Shown: positions 17,157-28,449, counted from the stretch's first letter. The stretch is DNA of 64,000 nt from Vibrio sp. ES.051 (GCF_002563795.1 NZ_PDJL01000006.1:248001-312000), one strand, 5' to 3'. Notes: generated from the sequence alone by a model not told the origin. A program made the numbers and translations.

Positions 17157-18071
17157 TTATATGGCGTTGGCAATGACATTTTTGCTGCAATCCGTATTGG
17201 GTAAAAACCAATCTAGCTTTTGAGACAATCGCACCACTTCTCCGACAACAATCAACGATGGCGCCTTGGCTTCTTTCGATAAATCAGAGAGCTGGGATAG
17301 TTGTCCCGTCAATACTTTTTGTTGAATTTGGGTACCGCGTTCAATGATGGCAATCGGTGTCGATGTTGCGCGACCGTGCTTAATGAGTTGTTTCTGAATA
17401 TAGTGTGATTTCATCAGGCCCATGTAGATCACTAAAGTCTGATTACCACGCGCCAGCGTTGACCAGTCCATCTCATCACTTGCTTCTTTTAAATGGCCGG
17501 TGACAAAAATAGCCGATTGCGCATAATCACGATGCGTCAGCGGAATACCCGCATAGGCGGTTGCGCCAGCCGCCGCGGTAATACCCGGCACAACCTGAAA
17601 ACGCACCCCCGCATCGGCGAGTACCTCGAGCTCCTCTCCACCCCGCCCAAACATAAATGGATCGCCGCCTTTAATTCGAACCACGCGATAGCCTTGTTTT
17701 GCGAAGTCGACTAAAAGCTGGTTGGTTTTCTCTTGTGGCACGCTGTGATGTCCAGCACGTTTGCCTACACAGACTAAAATCGTATCGCTTGGGATCAGCG
17801 CCATGATCTCCTCAGAGACCAGATAGTCGTACAAAACGACATCCGCTTGCTGTAGACAGTTGAGCGCTTTCACCGTCAAAAGCTCAGGATCACCGGGCCC
17901 AGCCCCCACCAGCGCAACTTCACTCGGTTGTAGCGTTTGCTTGGCAAAACGTGTAACACCAGCCACTGGGTTATCAGCAACCAATCGAGGCTTTTGTTGA
18001 GGAAAAGAAGTGACTGAATCGTTCGTTGCCATGTGCTTGCTCATCATCCATTGATATTGTTGTGCAAGCAT
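17157..18071 (-). CDS. cobA: Uroporphyrinogen-III C-methyltransferase (SUMT) CobA
   Basis: Makes precorrin-2 for sirohaem, the cofactor of sulfite reductase, which explains its position ahead of cysDNC. SUMT motifs: VGAGPGDPELLTVKA near residue 55, RIKGGDPFMFGRGGEE, and the VPGITAAAGATAYAGIPLTHR segment. The product is 304 residues from the first ATG; starts at internal Met (MMSKHMAT, residues 9-14) are equally possible because the N-terminal 45 residues lie outside the enzyme domain. It is not fused to a CysG-type dehydrogenase domain. Confidence 0.94.
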   Translation of the reverse strand: MLAQQYQWMMSKHMATNDSVTSFPQQKPRLVADNPVAGVTRFAKQTLQPSEVALVGAGPGDPELLTVKALNCLQQADVVLYDYLVSEEIMALIPSDTILVCVGKRAGHHSVPQEKTNQLLVDFAKQGYRVVRIKGGDPFMFGRGGEELEVLADAGVRFQVVPGITAAAGATAYAGIPLTHRDYAQSAIFVTGHLKEASDEMDWSTLARGNQTLVIYMGLMKSHYIQKQLIKHGRATSTPIAIIERGTQIQQKVLTGQLSQLSDLSKEAKAPSLIVVGEVVRLSQKLDWFLPNTDCSKNVIANAI

Positions 18072-18200
18072 TATGGCGGGGCGTTCATATTACCTGAAAT
18101 TCTAAAATTTCATTTTTTATTCAAAAATCTGCTAAGAATTTTTTGTTTGGTCTCATTCAAAAGCGTGAAAAAATCGGCGATTACGATGAATAAGGTTCAG

Positions 18201-18225
18201 TAAACTGATGGATGTTCACAGTTTA
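18201..18225. promoter_or_regulatory. Inverted repeat in the cobA/cpdB divergent region
   Basis: TAAACTG-N11-CAGTTTA is a perfect 7-bp inverted repeat, overlapping a second palindrome TCAGT-AA-ACTGA. It lies about 90 nt before the cpdB start in the 240-bp divergent space, so it may be an operator. No regulator can be named. Confidence 0.35.
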
Positions 18226-18311
18226 TTGTTTCTTTATCATCAAGTTGCACTGCGTTTGCTACATTACGAGTATGACTTCCCTATCCCATTGAATTGGAGT
18301 ACCACATAAAA

Positions 18312-20296
<1,985 letters not shown>

Positions 20297-20316
20297 GCTG
20301 ATTTGACAACAACGCT

Positions 20317-20344
20317 AAGCGGCTCTCATGAGCCGCTTTTTTGT
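20317..20344 (+). terminator. cpdB terminator
   Basis: Perfect 9-bp stem AAGCGGCTC / GAGCCGCTT with loop TCAT and a run of T. Strong Rho-independent terminator. Confidence 0.92.
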
Positions 20345-20392
20345 TATCAATAAAACCCGTTAGAATAAAGAAAACCGTTTCTGAGTTATCAC

Positions 20393-20971
20393 ATGCACAG
20401 CGATCTTTTTTCAGACTTAGTCAATCATGGCTTCTTAGACACAGAAGCAAACCAACTTATCGAAAATGGTGAGTTACTCGAACTGCCTACGCGCCACATT
20501 CTTAACCACCAAGGCGAGTTTAGCTCGCACCTTTACTTCATTATTGAAGGCTTATGCCATGCAAGCTATCTCACTGAGCAGGGCAAAGAATTCAGTAAAG
20601 AATTTTATTGGGAGAAGGACTGGGTTATCGGCTTTGAGAGCATAATTAAGAACCAACCTTCGCCTTACTTATTGGAAACGCTGAGCGCTTGTCAGCTATT
20701 TTGCTTGCCAATTGAAACGTTACATCACTGGCGAGCAGAAAAGCACGCCATTTACTTAAAGCTACTCGAAAACCAACTGGTTAATAAAGAGAATAAAGAA
20801 CGTTTTATGCTGCTCTACTCTCCAGAGGAACGATACCAATTATTTTGCGCTCATTACCCAGATTTAAAGCAACGTATTACCGACAGCCAAATTGCTGCTT
20901 ATCTGGGGATCACGCCTATCAGTTTGAGCCGAATTAAAGCGCGCTTAACTAAAGATAACACGCCCAAGTAA
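20393..20971 (+). CDS. Crp/Fnr-family transcription regulator
   Basis: A 192-residue protein with an N-terminal cyclic-nucleotide-binding fold (about residues 15-120, containing the LYFIIEGLCHASYLTEQGKEF beta-roll) and a short C-terminal helix-turn-helix (about 155-185, SQIAAYLGITPISLSRIKARL). The canonical cAMP residues of CRP and the FNR cysteine set are not visible, so its ligand is unknown. It is monocistronic between strong terminators. Confidence 0.88.
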   Translation: MHSDLFSDLVNHGFLDTEANQLIENGELLELPTRHILNHQGEFSSHLYFIIEGLCHASYLTEQGKEFSKEFYWEKDWVIGFESIIKNQPSPYLLETLSACQLFCLPIETLHHWRAEKHAIYLKLLENQLVNKENKERFMLLYSPEERYQLFCAHYPDLKQRITDSQIAAYLGITPISLSRIKARLTKDNTPK

Positions 20972-20980
20972 ACTCAAAAA

Positions 20981-21006
20981 AAAGGCTCTTCAAACAAAGA
21001 GCCTTT
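20981..21006. terminator. Bidirectional terminator between the Crp-like gene and dbpA
   Basis: Stem AAAGGCTCTT / AAGAGCCTTT (10 bp) with a 6-nt loop, A-rich on one side and T-rich on the other, between convergent genes. Confidence 0.88.
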
Positions 21007-21022
21007 GCATAACATCGATATT

Positions 21023-22402
21023 CTACTTAAGAATTCGTGCTCGGAACTGACGCCCTTTCATCTTGCCATTGCTAATGGTTTGCAACGCCTTCTTGGCGAC
21101 AGATTTTTCAACCGCTACATAAGCGCGCACTGGGAACAAATGAATCTTGCCAACTTGAGTGCCTGGAATACCACCTTTCCCCGTTAGGCAACCTAATATA
21201 TCACCTGGGCGGACTTTTTGCCTCTTGCCACCATCAATGTTGATCGTGACCATTTTCGCCTGGTATGGCTGTTGGTTTGACTTCGCTGGCAGCGTTGTTG
21301 GCACCACATCCATCTCTAAGTATTCTTCAATACGTGCCACTCGTAAGCCGTCTTTTTCGCCAAAGAAGCTAAATGCCAAACCTGTACTGCCTGCGCGACC
21401 AGTACGACCTATTCGGTGTACGTGAACTTCCGGATCGCGTGATAATTCAAAGTTAAACACAGCGTCTAGGTTATCAACATCTAAACCACGCGCGGCCACA
21501 TCGGTCGCCACCAAAATAGACACACTTTTGTTCGAAAATTGCACCAGTGCTTGGTCACGTTCTCGTTGCTCCAAGTCCCCGTGAATATCGATAACACTAA
21601 ACCCTTTACGATGCAGTTCATCAGCAACACTTTGTACTTCCTTTTTAGTGTTACAAAAGACCACCGCCGACTCTGGTTGATGAGTCAACAATAAGTTGGC
21701 TAACGCCTCGTCACGAGCTTCTGAGCCTTCGACTCGATAAAAGTATTGTACGATACTCGAGGTGTCGTGAGTCGACTCGACTTTAATCAATTCCGGTGAT
21801 TGCATAATACGCTTTGCCACCTGCTCGATTTTCTCTGGGAACGTAGCACTAAACAGTAGCGTTTGACGCTGTTTAGGTGCTTTCGCGATGATAGCATCCA
21901 GGGCATCTTGGAATCCCATATCCAACATACGGTCGGCTTCATCCAACACCAAGGTGTTTAACTCTTCAAGATTGATTCTGCCTTTCTCAAGATGATCCAA
22001 AATACGACCCGGTGTTCCCACCAAAATATGAGCACCGTGCTCTAATGAGCCAATCTGTGGCCCCATTGGCATACCACCACACAGAGTGAGCACTTTGATG
22101 TTGTGGATGCTTCGACCTAAAGTTCGAATTTCTTTCGCCACTTGGTCTGCAAGCTCTCGAGTCGGACACAGTACCAACGACTGAACTCGGAAGCGTTTGA
22201 CGTTGAGGTTAGACAATACGCCTAATCCAAACGCGGCCGTTTTACCTGAGCCCGTTTTTCCCTGCCCGATGACATCGCGGTGTTTCAAAATCGCAGGCAA
22301 ACTCAAAGCTTGAATGGGCGTCATGTGGGTGTAGTTGAGAGAATCAAGTGTGGCGAGTAATGCTGGGCTTAACTCTACTTGATCAAAAGTTGGTTTGCTC
22401 AC
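21023..22402 (-). CDS. dbpA: ATP-dependent RNA helicase DbpA
   Basis: DEAD-box helicase that acts on 23S rRNA hairpin 92 in large-subunit assembly. Motifs: Q-motif with MTPIQ, I GQGKTGSGKTAA, II DEAD in VLDEADRML, III SAT, VI HRIGRTGRAG. The C-terminal DbpA RNA-binding domain (about 385-459, with KVRPGDILGCLTGKGGI) confirms DbpA rather than RhlE. I choose GTG at 22402 (VSKPTF) because a GAGG site lies 8 nt before it and the 459 residues match the family length; an upstream ATG would add 14 atypical residues. Confidence 0.94.
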   Translation of the reverse strand: MSKPTFDQVELSPALLATLDSLNYTHMTPIQALSLPAILKHRDVIGQGKTGSGKTAAFGLGVLSNLNVKRFRVQSLVLCPTRELADQVAKEIRTLGRSIHNIKVLTLCGGMPMGPQIGSLEHGAHILVGTPGRILDHLEKGRINLEELNTLVLDEADRMLDMGFQDALDAIIAKAPKQRQTLLFSATFPEKIEQVAKRIMQSPELIKVESTHDTSSIVQYFYRVEGSEARDEALANLLLTHQPESAVVFCNTKKEVQSVADELHRKGFSVIDIHGDLEQRERDQALVQFSNKSVSILVATDVAARGLDVDNLDAVFNFELSRDPEVHVHRIGRTGRAGSTGLAFSFFGEKDGLRVARIEEYLEMDVVPTTLPAKSNQQPYQAKMVTINIDGGKRQKVRPGDILGCLTGKGGIPGTQVGKIHLFPVRAYVAVEKSVAKKALQTISNGKMKGRQFRARILK

Positions 22403-22597
22403 GGGAATATCCTCAGGTGGGATGAAAAGAGAGCACATTATCACCAGATTTGACAGGAAGACCAGTGAAAATTAACCATTGTTAATGAGTATTAGCACAA
22501 AACCAAGTAAAGTCAGAGTGAACCAACCCAAATGACTTCACATGCAAGGTTGAGCCTCTCACATTTATTTGGGTACATAACATCATGGATACTAGAA

Positions 22598-23074
22598 ATG
22601 CTGACTTGGATTACTTTACCATTTGCCCAACTGACCACCACACAACTGTATGCAATGATGCAATTACGCGTTGATGTCTTTATCGTTGAACAGACATGCC
22701 CATACCCAGAGTTAGATGGTAAAGACACGCTGGAAGGCGTTCATCACCTCTTAGGCTATCGCCGTGATGAACTCGTTGCCTGTGCGCGTTTGCTTCCTGC
22801 TGGTACAACCTATGACAATGTCAGTATCGGTCGAGTGGCGACGAAACAAACCGCTCGCGGAGGCGGCTTAGGCCATCAGTTACTGGAAGCCGCGCTAACG
22901 CAATGCGAGAGAATGTGGCCAGGTCAAACCATCGATATCGGCGCTCAAGAACACCTCTCTCACTTTTACGCCCGCCATGGGTTCAATGTAATTTCTGATT
23001 GCTACCTTGAAGATGATATCCCTCACGTTGACATGCGAAGAGAAGCACCCGTGCAGCAGCACAATACTTTATAA
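22598..23074 (+). CDS. elaA: ElaA-like GNAT acetyltransferase
   Basis: A 158-residue member of the GNAT superfamily. Its sequence follows E. coli ElaA: LYAMMQLRVDVFIVEQTCPYPELDG, then IGRVATKQTARGGGLGHQLLEAAL, where the GGGLGHQL segment is the acetyl-CoA binding loop, and YARHGF near the end. The start at 22598 aligns with ElaA; an in-frame ATG at 22532 would add 22 residues without support. The physiological substrate is not established. Confidence 0.92.
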   Translation: MLTWITLPFAQLTTTQLYAMMQLRVDVFIVEQTCPYPELDGKDTLEGVHHLLGYRRDELVACARLLPAGTTYDNVSIGRVATKQTARGGGLGHQLLEAALTQCERMWPGQTIDIGAQEHLSHFYARHGFNVISDCYLEDDIPHVDMRREAPVQQHNTL

Positions 23075-23082
23075 CCCCCAAT

Positions 23083-23113
23083 AAAAAAGACGCGAGTTTC
23101 TCGCATCTTTTTT
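23083..23113. terminator. Bidirectional terminator between elaA and ytfB
   Basis: A GACGCGAG / CTCGCATC stem (one G-U pair) with a TTT loop, flanked by A6 and T-runs. It serves two convergent genes. Confidence 0.88.
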
Positions 23114-23125
23114 ATTTTGGTTCCA

Positions 23126-23722
23126 TCACTTGTTACGTCCAAAACTGCCATCCGATAAGCGAAAGAACATGACTGAACGGCCACTTTTTTCCAACTGAAG
23201 AATATCTAACTCATCATCTTCGGTCAGCTTAAAGCGAATCAACTGACCCTGTTTAATCTGACTCAAAGGTTTGTCGCTGCCTTCAATTTTGACTAAAGCA
23301 TTAAGATCCGCCATGGAAAGCTGGTTACTTCTGAATACTTGTGCAAGCGTATCACCGTTCTTCACTTGATACTCTTTCCAGTCTTCAGATTTAGGTCCTG
23401 AATTTTGTGAGGTACGTTGTTGACTCAAACTTTGCGCATTCAGTTTAATCGCTACGCGCTGATTATCGACTCCAGTCGGCTCGACTAACTGTTCCTGTTC
23501 ATTCGGTATAGGAATAATTAGAACTAACAGCAACAGGGGAGATAAAATCATCAGAGTGCGCTGATGAAATTTTGGTAACCGATGCCAACATAATTGAACA
23601 GGCTGTAAACGCTCCACCCATAACTGTTTGTTGAACAGCTGCTTCCAGTCGATAGCAGCGAATTTTTGTTTAACCAACTCGACGTAGTCGACTTGCTGCT
23701 TTTTCTTTCTGCGACGATTCAT
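23126..23722 (-). CDS. ytfB: YtfB-like cell-envelope protein with OapA/LysM-like C-terminal domain
   Basis: A 198-residue inner-membrane protein: basic N-terminus (MNRRRKKK), a membrane segment at about 75-95 (TLMILSPLLLLVLIIPIP), a linker, and a C-terminal LysM-like OapA domain (about 120-198, KNGDTLAQVFRSNQLSMADLN). The start at 23722 is preferred to an upstream ATG at 23878 because it matches the basic N-terminus of YtfB. E. coli YtfB binds glycan and affects cell division. It is divergent from fklB, as in E. coli, which supports the name. Confidence 0.9.
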   Translation of the reverse strand: MNRRRKKKQQVDYVELVKQKFAAIDWKQLFNKQLWVERLQPVQLCWHRLPKFHQRTLMILSPLLLLVLIIPIPNEQEQLVEPTGVDNQRVAIKLNAQSLSQQRTSQNSGPKSEDWKEYQVKNGDTLAQVFRSNQLSMADLNALVKIEGSDKPLSQIKQGQLIRFKLTEDDELDILQLEKSGRSVMFFRLSDGSFGRNK

Positions 23723-23954
23723 TTTAATGAGCCTCTTAATACTTCTACTGCCAGTATAAAAATACCGATGCGGAGAGTATATGCTTTTCACGAAACTAAA
23801 ATGGAATTTGGTTGAAATTAGCAGAAATATCACATGGAGTAAGAGGTAGGTCACACCAGTAAAACCGGTACTATGCATTCCATCGCAATCATTTAAACCT
23901 TAGCTCGAAACTGATACTCTATTGTTTTTCTCACTCCTAATAAGAGCGACATTT

Positions 23955-24575
23955 ATGTCTGAAATGAAATTTGAAACAGTAGAACAGAAAGCAAGCTACG
24001 GTATTGGTATACAAATGGGCCAACAACTTGCAGGCTCAGGTCTAGAAGGTCTTAGTGTTGACGCTATCGCGGCAGGTATTGCAACAGCACTCACTGGTGA
24101 TATGCCATCAATTGAAATTGATGACATCAACGAAGCGCTACAAGAGATGCAAACTCGTGCAGAAGCTGCACGTCAAGAAGCCGCTAAAATTGCAGCAGCG
24201 GAAGGTGAAGTGTTTCTAAAAGACAATGCACTACGCTCAGAAGTTAACGTCCTAGATTCTGGTCTTCAGTACGAAATCATTACTGAAGGTACTGGCGAAA
24301 CCCCAACAGCAGAAAGTTCAGTTCGCGTTCACTACCACGGTGAACTAACTGACGGCACTGTTTTTGATAGCTCTGTCTCTCGCGGCCAACCAGCTGAGTT
24401 TCCTGTAACGGGCGTAATCAAAGGTTGGGTTGAAGCACTACAACAAATGCCTGTTGGCTCTAAGTGGAAACTATATGTACCACACGACCTTGCGTACGGT
24501 GAGCGTGGCGCTGGCGCTGCAATCCCTCCATTCGCAGCACTAGTATTCGAAGTAGAACTACTTGATATCCTTTAA
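23955..24575 (+). CDS. fklB: FKBP-type peptidyl-prolyl isomerase FklB (FKBP22)
   Basis: A 206-residue peptidyl-prolyl isomerase with an N-terminal dimerisation domain (YGIGIQMGQQLAGSGLEGL) and a C-terminal FKBP domain (about 115-206, VHYHGELTDGTVFDSSVSRG and IPPFAALVFEVELLDIL). The FKBP-22 type is cytoplasmic; no signal peptide is present. The ATG at 23955 is chosen over an in-frame start at 23922 because it aligns with E. coli FklB. Confidence 0.96.
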   Translation: MSEMKFETVEQKASYGIGIQMGQQLAGSGLEGLSVDAIAAGIATALTGDMPSIEIDDINEALQEMQTRAEAARQEAAKIAAAEGEVFLKDNALRSEVNVLDSGLQYEIITEGTGETPTAESSVRVHYHGELTDGTVFDSSVSRGQPAEFPVTGVIKGWVEALQQMPVGSKWKLYVPHDLAYGERGAGAAIPPFAALVFEVELLDIL

Positions 24576-24600
24576 TTGAAATTGATTCAATTATCATTAA

Positions 24601-24628
24601 AAAACGGCGCTCTGGCGTCGTTTTTTTT
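24601..24628 (+). terminator. fklB terminator
   Basis: A short GC-rich hairpin (ACGGCGC with GCGTCGT, one G-U pair, loop TCTG) is preceded by A-run and followed by eight T. Confidence 0.88.
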
Positions 24629-24710
24629 GTCTAAAATAAATAGACACTCTCACCTTTAGTTACTCTGATAGCCTTTAAAACAACAAAATAACATTAACTT
24701 TGGAGGTACC

Positions 24711-25187
24711 ATGGGTAAAACGCTCCTGACTCTCGCACTTTTATTAATCAATATTAGCAATGCGCACGCTTTCCTAGATATCGTTACAGAGAAAAGTGAA
24801 AAAAATGGACTCATGGATATGGTTAACAACAGCTTAAATGCTGAACCTTCACCATTAACAGATATGCTAACGAGCCAACTTCCTATCTCAGCAGAGCAAG
24901 CTATAGGTGGTAGTAGCGCGTTACTTGCTTTAACGCAAAATCAACTTTCGCAAGAAAATAGCACTGAACTAAAGACTTTACTTCCAGGGCTTGCAAACTT
25001 ACAAGGGGCTCAGAGCCGGTTAGGGAACATCGACAACATAGAAGCAGTAAACAGAGCATTTGATTCGCTCGGCTTAGACCCATCAATGATCAGTCAATTT
25101 GGTCCTATCATACTGAATTACTTGAACACACAAGGTGCAAGCGAAGCATTACTGAGTGCACTGGGCGGACTGTGGGAGAATGGCTAG
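24711..25187 (+). CDS. DUF2780 secreted protein
   Basis: A 158-residue protein with a signal peptide (residues about 1-20, ending AHA) and a mature helical part matching DUF2780: LLALTQNQLSQENSTELK and LDPSMISQFGPIILNYLNTQG. A GGAGG site lies just before the ATG. The function of the family is unknown. It sits alone between fklB and the end of the alpha operon. Confidence 0.82.
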   Translation: MGKTLLTLALLLINISNAHAFLDIVTEKSEKNGLMDMVNNSLNAEPSPLTDMLTSQLPISAEQAIGGSSALLALTQNQLSQENSTELKTLLPGLANLQGAQSRLGNIDNIEAVNRAFDSLGLDPSMISQFGPIILNYLNTQGASEALLSALGGLWENG

Positions 25188-25269
25188 ATTGACGGTTATT
25201 GAGCTATCGACAACCAGTATTACGGCATAACAAGGTGGGGATTAATATTCGCTGAGCGACAGATACAAA

Positions 25270-25293
25270 AAAGCCGAGCTAATGCTCGGCTTT
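25270..25293. terminator. Terminator of the alpha (rpoA-rplQ) cluster
   Basis: Perfect 10-bp stem AAAGCCGAGC / GCTCGGCTTT with TAAT loop, 18 nt after the rplQ stop on the minus strand. A-rich and T-rich flanks make it bidirectional. Confidence 0.9.
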
Positions 25294-25311
25294 CTCGTTC
25301 TTACGAACTGA

Positions 25312-25692
25312 TTACTCAGCAGCTTCTTCAGCAGCTGGGCGATCTACAAGCTCAATGAAAGCCATTGGAGCTTTGTCACCAGCACGGAAGCCAGCTTTTA
25401 GGATACGAGTGTAACCGCCCTGACGAGCAGAAAAACGTGGACCTAGTTCGTTAAATAGTTTTGCAACTACTTCGTTGTCACGAGTACGTGCAAATGCTAG
25501 ACGACGGTTAGCAACACTGTCAGTCTTAGCTAGTGTAATCAAAGGCTCAACTACGCGACGCAGCTCTTTTGCTTTTGGCAAAGTAGTCTTGATAACTTCA
25601 TGACGTACTAGAGAGCTAGCCATGTTGCTGAACATCGCTTTGCGATGTGAGCTGTTGCGGTTGAGTTGACGACCACTCTTACGATGGCGCAT
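25312..25692 (-). CDS. rplQ: 50S ribosomal protein L17
   Basis: The 126-residue protein starts MRHRKSGRQLNRNSSHRKAM, the conserved L17 N-terminus, and ends with an acidic/Ala tail (PAAEEAAE). L17 sits near the peptide exit tunnel on the large subunit. It is the last gene of the alpha operon, 27 nt after rpoA, and stops just before a terminator. Confidence 0.98.
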   Translation of the reverse strand: MRHRKSGRQLNRNSSHRKAMFSNMASSLVRHEVIKTTLPKAKELRRVVEPLITLAKTDSVANRRLAFARTRDNEVVAKLFNELGPRFSARQGGYTRILKAGFRAGDKAPMAFIELVDRPAAEEAAE

Positions 25693-25718
25693 GACCTAAT
25701 CCTTCTAACTAGTATCGA

Positions 25719-26711
25719 TTAATCTTCAGCGATTGATGCAGGTGGCCAGTTTTCTAGGCGCATGCCCAGAGACAGACCACGTGACGCAAGTACGTCTTTA
25801 ATCTCAGTAAGAGATTTTTTACCAAGGTTAGGCGTTTTAAGTAGCTCAACCTCAGTACGTTGTACTAGATCACCGATGTAGTGAATCGCTTCTGCTTTCA
25901 GACAGTTAGCAGAGCGAACTGTTAGTTCAAGATCGTCTACAGGACGCAGTAGGATCGGATCGAATTCTGGCTTCTCTTCCTTCTCCTCAGGAACTCGTAC
26001 ATCACGAAGATCTACGAATGCATCCAATTGCTCAGCTAGGATTGTAGCTGCGCGACGGATAGCTTCCTCAGGTTCTAGAGTACCGTTTGTTTCCATATCG
26101 ATAACAAGCTTATCTAGATCAGTACGCTGTTCTACACGAGCTGCTTCTACAGCGTAGGCAATTTTGTCTACAGGGCTGTAAGTAGCATCTACTAGTAGGC
26201 GACCGATTGGACGCTCATCTTCTTCGTTATGGATACGCGCAGAAGCCGGAACATAACCACGACCACGTTCAACTTTAATACGCATTGCGATTTCAGCGTT
26301 GTCATCCGTTAGGTGACAAATAACGTGTTCTGGGTTAGCGATCTCTACATCACCATCATGGGTGATGTCACCTGCAACCACAGGGCCCGAGCCTGATTTG
26401 TTCAAAGTAATGAACACTTCGTCTTTACCTTCAGCGACACGTACAGCCAAACCTTTAAGGTTTAGAAGGATTTCAAGAATATCTTCTTGAACACCTTCTT
26501 TAGTGCTGTACTCGTGAAGTACGCCTTCAATTTCTACTTCTGTGACTGCACAACCAGGCATAGAAGATAGAAGAATACGGCGAAGTGCATTACCCAGAGT
26601 ATGACCAAAGCCACGCTCTAATGGCTCAAGAGTTACTTTTGCGTGAGTCGTGCTGACTTGTTCGATATCAACCAGACGTGGCTTAAGAAATTCTGTTACA
26701 GAACCCTGCAT
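25719..26711 (-). CDS. rpoA: RNA polymerase alpha subunit
   Basis: The 330 residues comprise the N-terminal assembly domain (about 1-235, with LGNALRRILLSSMPG), a charged linker (EEKEEKPEF) and the C-terminal DNA- and activator-binding domain (about 250-330, with ELTVRSANCLKAE and PNLGKKSLTEIK). The alphaCTD is the UP-element and CRP contact domain. It lies between rpsD and rplQ, as in enterobacteria. Confidence 0.98.
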   Translation of the reverse strand: MQGSVTEFLKPRLVDIEQVSTTHAKVTLEPLERGFGHTLGNALRRILLSSMPGCAVTEVEIEGVLHEYSTKEGVQEDILEILLNLKGLAVRVAEGKDEVFITLNKSGSGPVVAGDITHDGDVEIANPEHVICHLTDDNAEIAMRIKVERGRGYVPASARIHNEEDERPIGRLLVDATYSPVDKIAYAVEAARVEQRTDLDKLVIDMETNGTLEPEEAIRRAATILAEQLDAFVDLRDVRVPEEKEEKPEFDPILLRPVDDLELTVRSANCLKAEAIHYIGDLVQRTEVELLKTPNLGKKSLTEIKDVLASRGLSLGMRLENWPPASIAED

Positions 26712-26735
26712 TGTGTCCTCTCTTTAGTTTAAACC

Positions 26736-27356
26736 TTACTTAGAGTAAAGCTCGACGATCAATTGTTCGTTGATGTCAGCTGATAGATCAGAACGCTCAG
26801 GCATACGCTTGAATGAACCTTCCATCTTGCCACCATCTACTTCAATCCAAGTTGGTTTTTCACGTTGCTCAGCAACTTCAAGAGCTGCTTTAATACGAGA
26901 TTGCTGCTTAGCTTTCTCGCGGATAGAAACAACGTCATTAGCCGCTACTTTGAAAGAAGGAACGTTTACAACTTTACCGTTTACTAGGATAGCCTTGTGG
27001 CTAACTAGCTGACGTGCTTCTGCGCGAGTTGCACCAAAGCCCATACGGTAAACTACGTTATCAAGACGACCTTCAAGAAGCTGAAGCAGGTTTTCACCTG
27101 TGTTACCTTTTAGGCGAGCAGCTTCTTTGTAGTAGTTACGGAATTGTTTTTCTAGAACGCCGTACATACGACGTACTTTTTGCTTCTCACGAAGCTGAAC
27201 GCCATACTCAGATAGACGACCGCGACGAGCGCCGTGTACACCTGGTGCGTTATCAATTTTACACTTGGTATCGATCGCGCGTACACCAGACTTAAGGAAT
27301 AAGTCAGTGCCTTCACGACGGCTAAGCTTCAGCTTAGGACCCAAATATCTTGCCAT
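26736..27356 (-). CDS. rpsD: 30S ribosomal protein S4
   Basis: A 206-residue S4 starting MARYLGPKLKLSRREGTDL, with the S4 RNA-binding domain at about 95-160 (RLDNVVYRMGFGATRAEARQLVSHKAILVNG). S4 nucleates 30S assembly on 16S rRNA and in E. coli is the translational repressor of the alpha operon. The zinc-free form, without an N-terminal Cys cluster, is present. Confidence 0.98.
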   Translation of the reverse strand: MARYLGPKLKLSRREGTDLFLKSGVRAIDTKCKIDNAPGVHGARRGRLSEYGVQLREKQKVRRMYGVLEKQFRNYYKEAARLKGNTGENLLQLLEGRLDNVVYRMGFGATRAEARQLVSHKAILVNGKVVNVPSFKVAANDVVSIREKAKQQSRIKAALEVAEQREKPTWIEVDGGKMEGSFKRMPERSDLSADINEQLIVELYSK

Positions 27357-27383
27357 GATTCTTCTCCAACTGTCCTAGAAACG

Positions 27384-27773
27384 TTATACGCGACGTTTCT
27401 TAGGTGGACGACAACCGTTATGAGGGATTGGTGTAGCATCAACAATGTTTGTGATGCGGAAACCAGCGGCGTTTAGTGCACGAACCGTAGATTCGCGACC
27501 TGGACCAGGACCCTTAACCATAACTTCCAAGTTCTTTAGGCCGTATTCTTTAGCCATTTCAGCACAACGTTCAGCAGCAACCTGTGCAGCGAACGGAGTA
27601 GACTTACGAGAACCACGGAAACCAGAACCACCTGCAGTAGCCCATGCAAGAGCGTTACCTTGACGGTCAGTAATGGTTACGATTGTGTTATTGAAAGAAG
27701 CATGGATGTGCGCAACGCCATCTGCAACTTGCTTGCGTACGCGCTTACGAGCGCGAATTGGTTGTTTAGCCAT
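27384..27773 (-). CDS. rpsK: 30S ribosomal protein S11
   Basis: The 129 residues contain the S11 signature GLKNLEVMVKGPGPGRESTVRAL and the C-terminal DATPIPHNGCRPPKKRRV. S11 lies on the 30S platform near S18 and S6. It follows rpsM with an 18-nt gap. Confidence 0.98.
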   Translation of the reverse strand: MAKQPIRARKRVRKQVADGVAHIHASFNNTIVTITDRQGNALAWATAGGSGFRGSRKSTPFAAQVAAERCAEMAKEYGLKNLEVMVKGPGPGRESTVRALNAAGFRITNIVDATPIPHNGCRPPKKRRV

Positions 27774-27791
27774 TGTACTCTACCTTCCCGA

Positions 27792-28148
27792 TTATTTCTT
27801 GATCGGCTTACGCGGACCCTTACGGGTGCGAGCGTTGGTTTTAGTACGCTGTCCACGTAGTGGTAGACTGCGACGATGACGAAGACCACGGTAACAACCA
27901 AGGTCCATAAGACGCTTGATGTTCATAGATACTTCACGACGAAGATCACCTTCTACAGTGTATTTAGCTACACCATCACGCAGTTGATCGATCTGCTCTT
28001 CAGTTAGTTCACTGATCTTAACATTTTCAGCAACACCCACTTCAGCTAAGATAGCTTGAGAGCGAGTTTTACCAACGCCGTAGATCGCTGTTAGAGCGAT
28101 TACTGCATGTTTATGATCAGGAATGTTAATGCCTGCTATACGGGCCAT
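27792..28148 (-). CDS. rpsM: 30S ribosomal protein S13
   Basis: The 118 residues begin MARIAGINIPDHKHAVIALT, contain the S13 RGLRHRRSLPLRGQRT motif and a basic C-terminal tail (TRKGPRKPIKK) that reaches the P-site tRNA. It is the first gene of the alpha operon after rpmJ, with a 149-nt gap before it in which an alpha-operon leader or S4 target could lie. Confidence 0.98.
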   Translation of the reverse strand: MARIAGINIPDHKHAVIALTAIYGVGKTRSQAILAEVGVAENVKISELTEEQIDQLRDGVAKYTVEGDLRREVSMNIKRLMDLGCYRGLRHRRSLPLRGQRTKTNARTRKGPRKPIKK

Positions 28149-28297
28149 TATTCACTCCTAAGTGTTTCTATAAAAGAATTAGCCGCAGCAAAGCCCGTGA
28201 TGGATACGCTGCGGAATACTACTTCTTTTGCACGCAAAAGGTAGGCCGAGAAATATACTCGACCCAACCTTCATTTTCAAGTAAAAATTTCTGCTAA

Positions 28298-28411
28298 TTA
28301 GCCTTGGCGCTGTTTGTGCTTTGGCTCACTGCAAATCACACGAACGACACCGTTACGCTTGATTACTTTACAGTTACGGCAGATTTTTTTAACGGAAGCA
28401 CGAACTTTCAT
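28298..28411 (-). CDS. rpmJ: 50S ribosomal protein L36 (zinc-binding form)
   Basis: A 37-codon gene, shorter than most automatic thresholds. The protein [16 protein letters not shown]... carries the full zinc set Cys11, Cys14, Cys27 and His32, so it is the C+ form. It follows secY by 38 nt and ends the spc group. The 150-nt gap to rpsM has no further ORF. Confidence 0.97.
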
Positions 28412-28449
28412 TGCTAAACTCCGTAAATGAAACTGAATCTACCGCCGGA